Source of the DNA: Paracoccaceae bacterium
GTDB lineage: Bacteria > Pseudomonadota > Alphaproteobacteria > Rhodobacterales > Rhodobacteraceae
NCBI GenBank assembly: GCA_027489375.1
Contig: JAIXZW010000007.1
Coordinates: 248,001-312,000, forward strand
Direction: 5' to 3'
Length of the DNA: 64,000 bases
The position numbers and the translations under genes were made by a program. Position 1 is the stretch's first letter. The number at the start of each line of letters is the position of its first letter. A model generated the notes under the pieces. The model ran no database searches. It was not told the origin of the DNA and saw only the letters and a program-made list of their open reading frames with translations. This document shows, piece by piece, positions 63,277-64,000 of this stretch.

Positions 63277-64000
63277 TCAGACCGCGCCTTCGTCTTCGAT
63301 ATTCAGGACCGTCCCGCAGGCCTTGCAATGCACCGCGTCGAAATCGTGCCGCCGCAAGCCGCATTGGGGGCATTTGTGGTCCACCTTGGGCGGGCGGACG
63401 AGCACCTGAATCAGCCGGATGAACAGCGAGACGCCGAAGATCATCACCAGAACCGACAGCAATCGCCCGTCCGTCCCGATCAGGGTGATGTCGCCGAACC
63501 CCGTGGTCGTCAGAGTGGTCACGGTGAAATAAAGCGCATCGGCGTAATTCGTAACCTCGGGGTTGCGGCCCGACTGGCTTTCATAAACCACGCCGGTCAC
63601 GACAAAGACAAAGATGGCAAGGTTGATACCCGCCATAACGCTCTGCTCGTTCCGGCGGAAAAAGCGCGAATCCTGCCGAAGGCGACTCAGCATCTGGTAG
63701 GATCGCGTCAGCCGGAACAACCGCGCCACGCGCAGGAAAGCCAGCCCCTCCCCAGTCAGAGGCGCGAGAAGCGAGATGATCACAACCACATCGGCAATTC
63801 CGGCAAGGCTGAACACCTCGCCCTTGCGGTCATCAGCAACCCAAAGGCGCAGCACGAATTCCGCCAGAATGGCAAGACCAATGACCAGATCGACCGCTTC
63901 CAACCACGGCTCTCGCGGCAGGAACGAGGTTGCGACGACAAAGACGATCGTCAACAGGTCGAAAATCAGGAGCCCGTAGCGGAACCGCATCGCGGCCCGC
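63277..64000 (-). CDS. Voltage-gated-type K+ channel with C-terminal zinc ribbon (partial)
   Basis: Six-segment potassium-channel protein, at least 237 aa. An S4-like helix with spaced Arg (FLRVARLFRLTRSYQMLSRL) and the pore with the selectivity filter TTTGFGD are clear. After the last helix comes CPQCGLRRHDFDAVHCKACG, two CxxC pairs that form a zinc ribbon in the cytoplasm. The first ATG inside the window is at 63990, but the frame stays open to the window edge and homologues begin upstream, so the N-terminus is probably cut off. Confidence 0.82.
   Translation of the reverse strand, partial: RAAMRFRYGLLIFDLLTIVFVVATSFLPREPWLEAVDLVIGLAILAEFVLRLWVADDRKGEVFSLAGIADVVVIISLLAPLTGEGLAFLRVARLFRLTRSYQMLSRLRQDSRFFRRNEQSVMAGINLAIFVFVVTGVVYESQSGRNPEVTNYADALYFTVTTLTTTGFGDITLIGTDGRLLSVLVMIFGVSLFIRLIQVLVRPPKVDHKCPQCGLRRHDFDAVHCKACGTVLNIEDEGAV

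Overview
The window looks like a piece of chromosome from a Rhodobacter-like member of the Rhodobacterales (Alphaproteobacteria). Pointers are the high GC content, a split ATP synthase with only the F0 operon present (atpI-B-E-X-F), MipZ next to rpmE/rplS, a RsCryB-type iron-sulfur photolyase/cryptochrome, the GcvT-H-P operon behind a tandem glycine riboswitch, and MatB. I recognised no insertion sequence, prophage, CRISPR array, tRNA or rRNA. Most genes are housekeeping or metabolic and are tightly packed, often with 1-4 nt start/stop overlaps.

Layout. 1-5.1 kb: wrbA, a Tat-exported metallo-beta-lactamase-fold protein, a zincin-like peptidase, gltX and a MATE exporter. 5.1-9.8 kb: glycine riboswitch and gcvT-gcvH-gcvP. 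10-15.7 kb: nadE, a large periplasmic MORN-repeat protein, cryB and an SDR. 15.7-18.3 kb: a divergent sulfotransferase / GT14-DUF5928 pair, a candidate glycan-modifying module. 18.3-25.8 kb: HIT protein, DUF1203, YdeI, polA, GNAT, phasin-like protein, zinc-finger protein, hydroxypyruvate isomerase-like protein and DUF1285. 26-32.8 kb: a four-gene MoxR/DUF58/DUF4159/amidotransferase-like membrane operon. 33-38.3 kb: DUF599, glycolate oxidase glcDEF and a trypsin-like protease. 38.3-44.9 kb: hsp20 behind a heat-shock promoter and ROSE-like thermometer, a YQP-rich peptidoglycan-binding-like protein, gabD, an alpha/beta hydrolase, and a double-OmpA-domain protein with a coiled-coil partner. 45-51.5 kb: ubiA / rsmE, gshA and the F0 operon. 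51.6-55.7 kb: ArsR regulator, matB, mipZ, rpmE and rplS. 56-61.1 kb: an EamA transporter lying between rplS and trmD, then trmD-rimM-rpsP-chorismate mutase-GNAT-ffh. 61.4-64 kb: LysR regulator, a second EamA transporter and a K+ channel running off the edge.

The least explained material is intergenic. One repeat family (GC hairpin with a CAGACGG-type loop, then C-tract, GAGGATATTTG and a GTGAAAGGG tail) occurs at nine loci in twelve copies. It sits mainly at gene ends, in three places as inverted pairs, once inside the glc operon where it appears to donate a ribosome binding site, and once reading into the end of a coding region. A second type is an array of four small hairpins (9-11 bp stems, 3-nt loops, 24-nt pitch within pairs), found twice in the same order (48685-48800 and 54909-55017). 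A third type is TTCGAA-centred palindromes (6908 and 42096). None encodes protein in its own right; their roles (termination, mRNA stability, nucleoid binding, mobility) cannot be decided from sequence alone.
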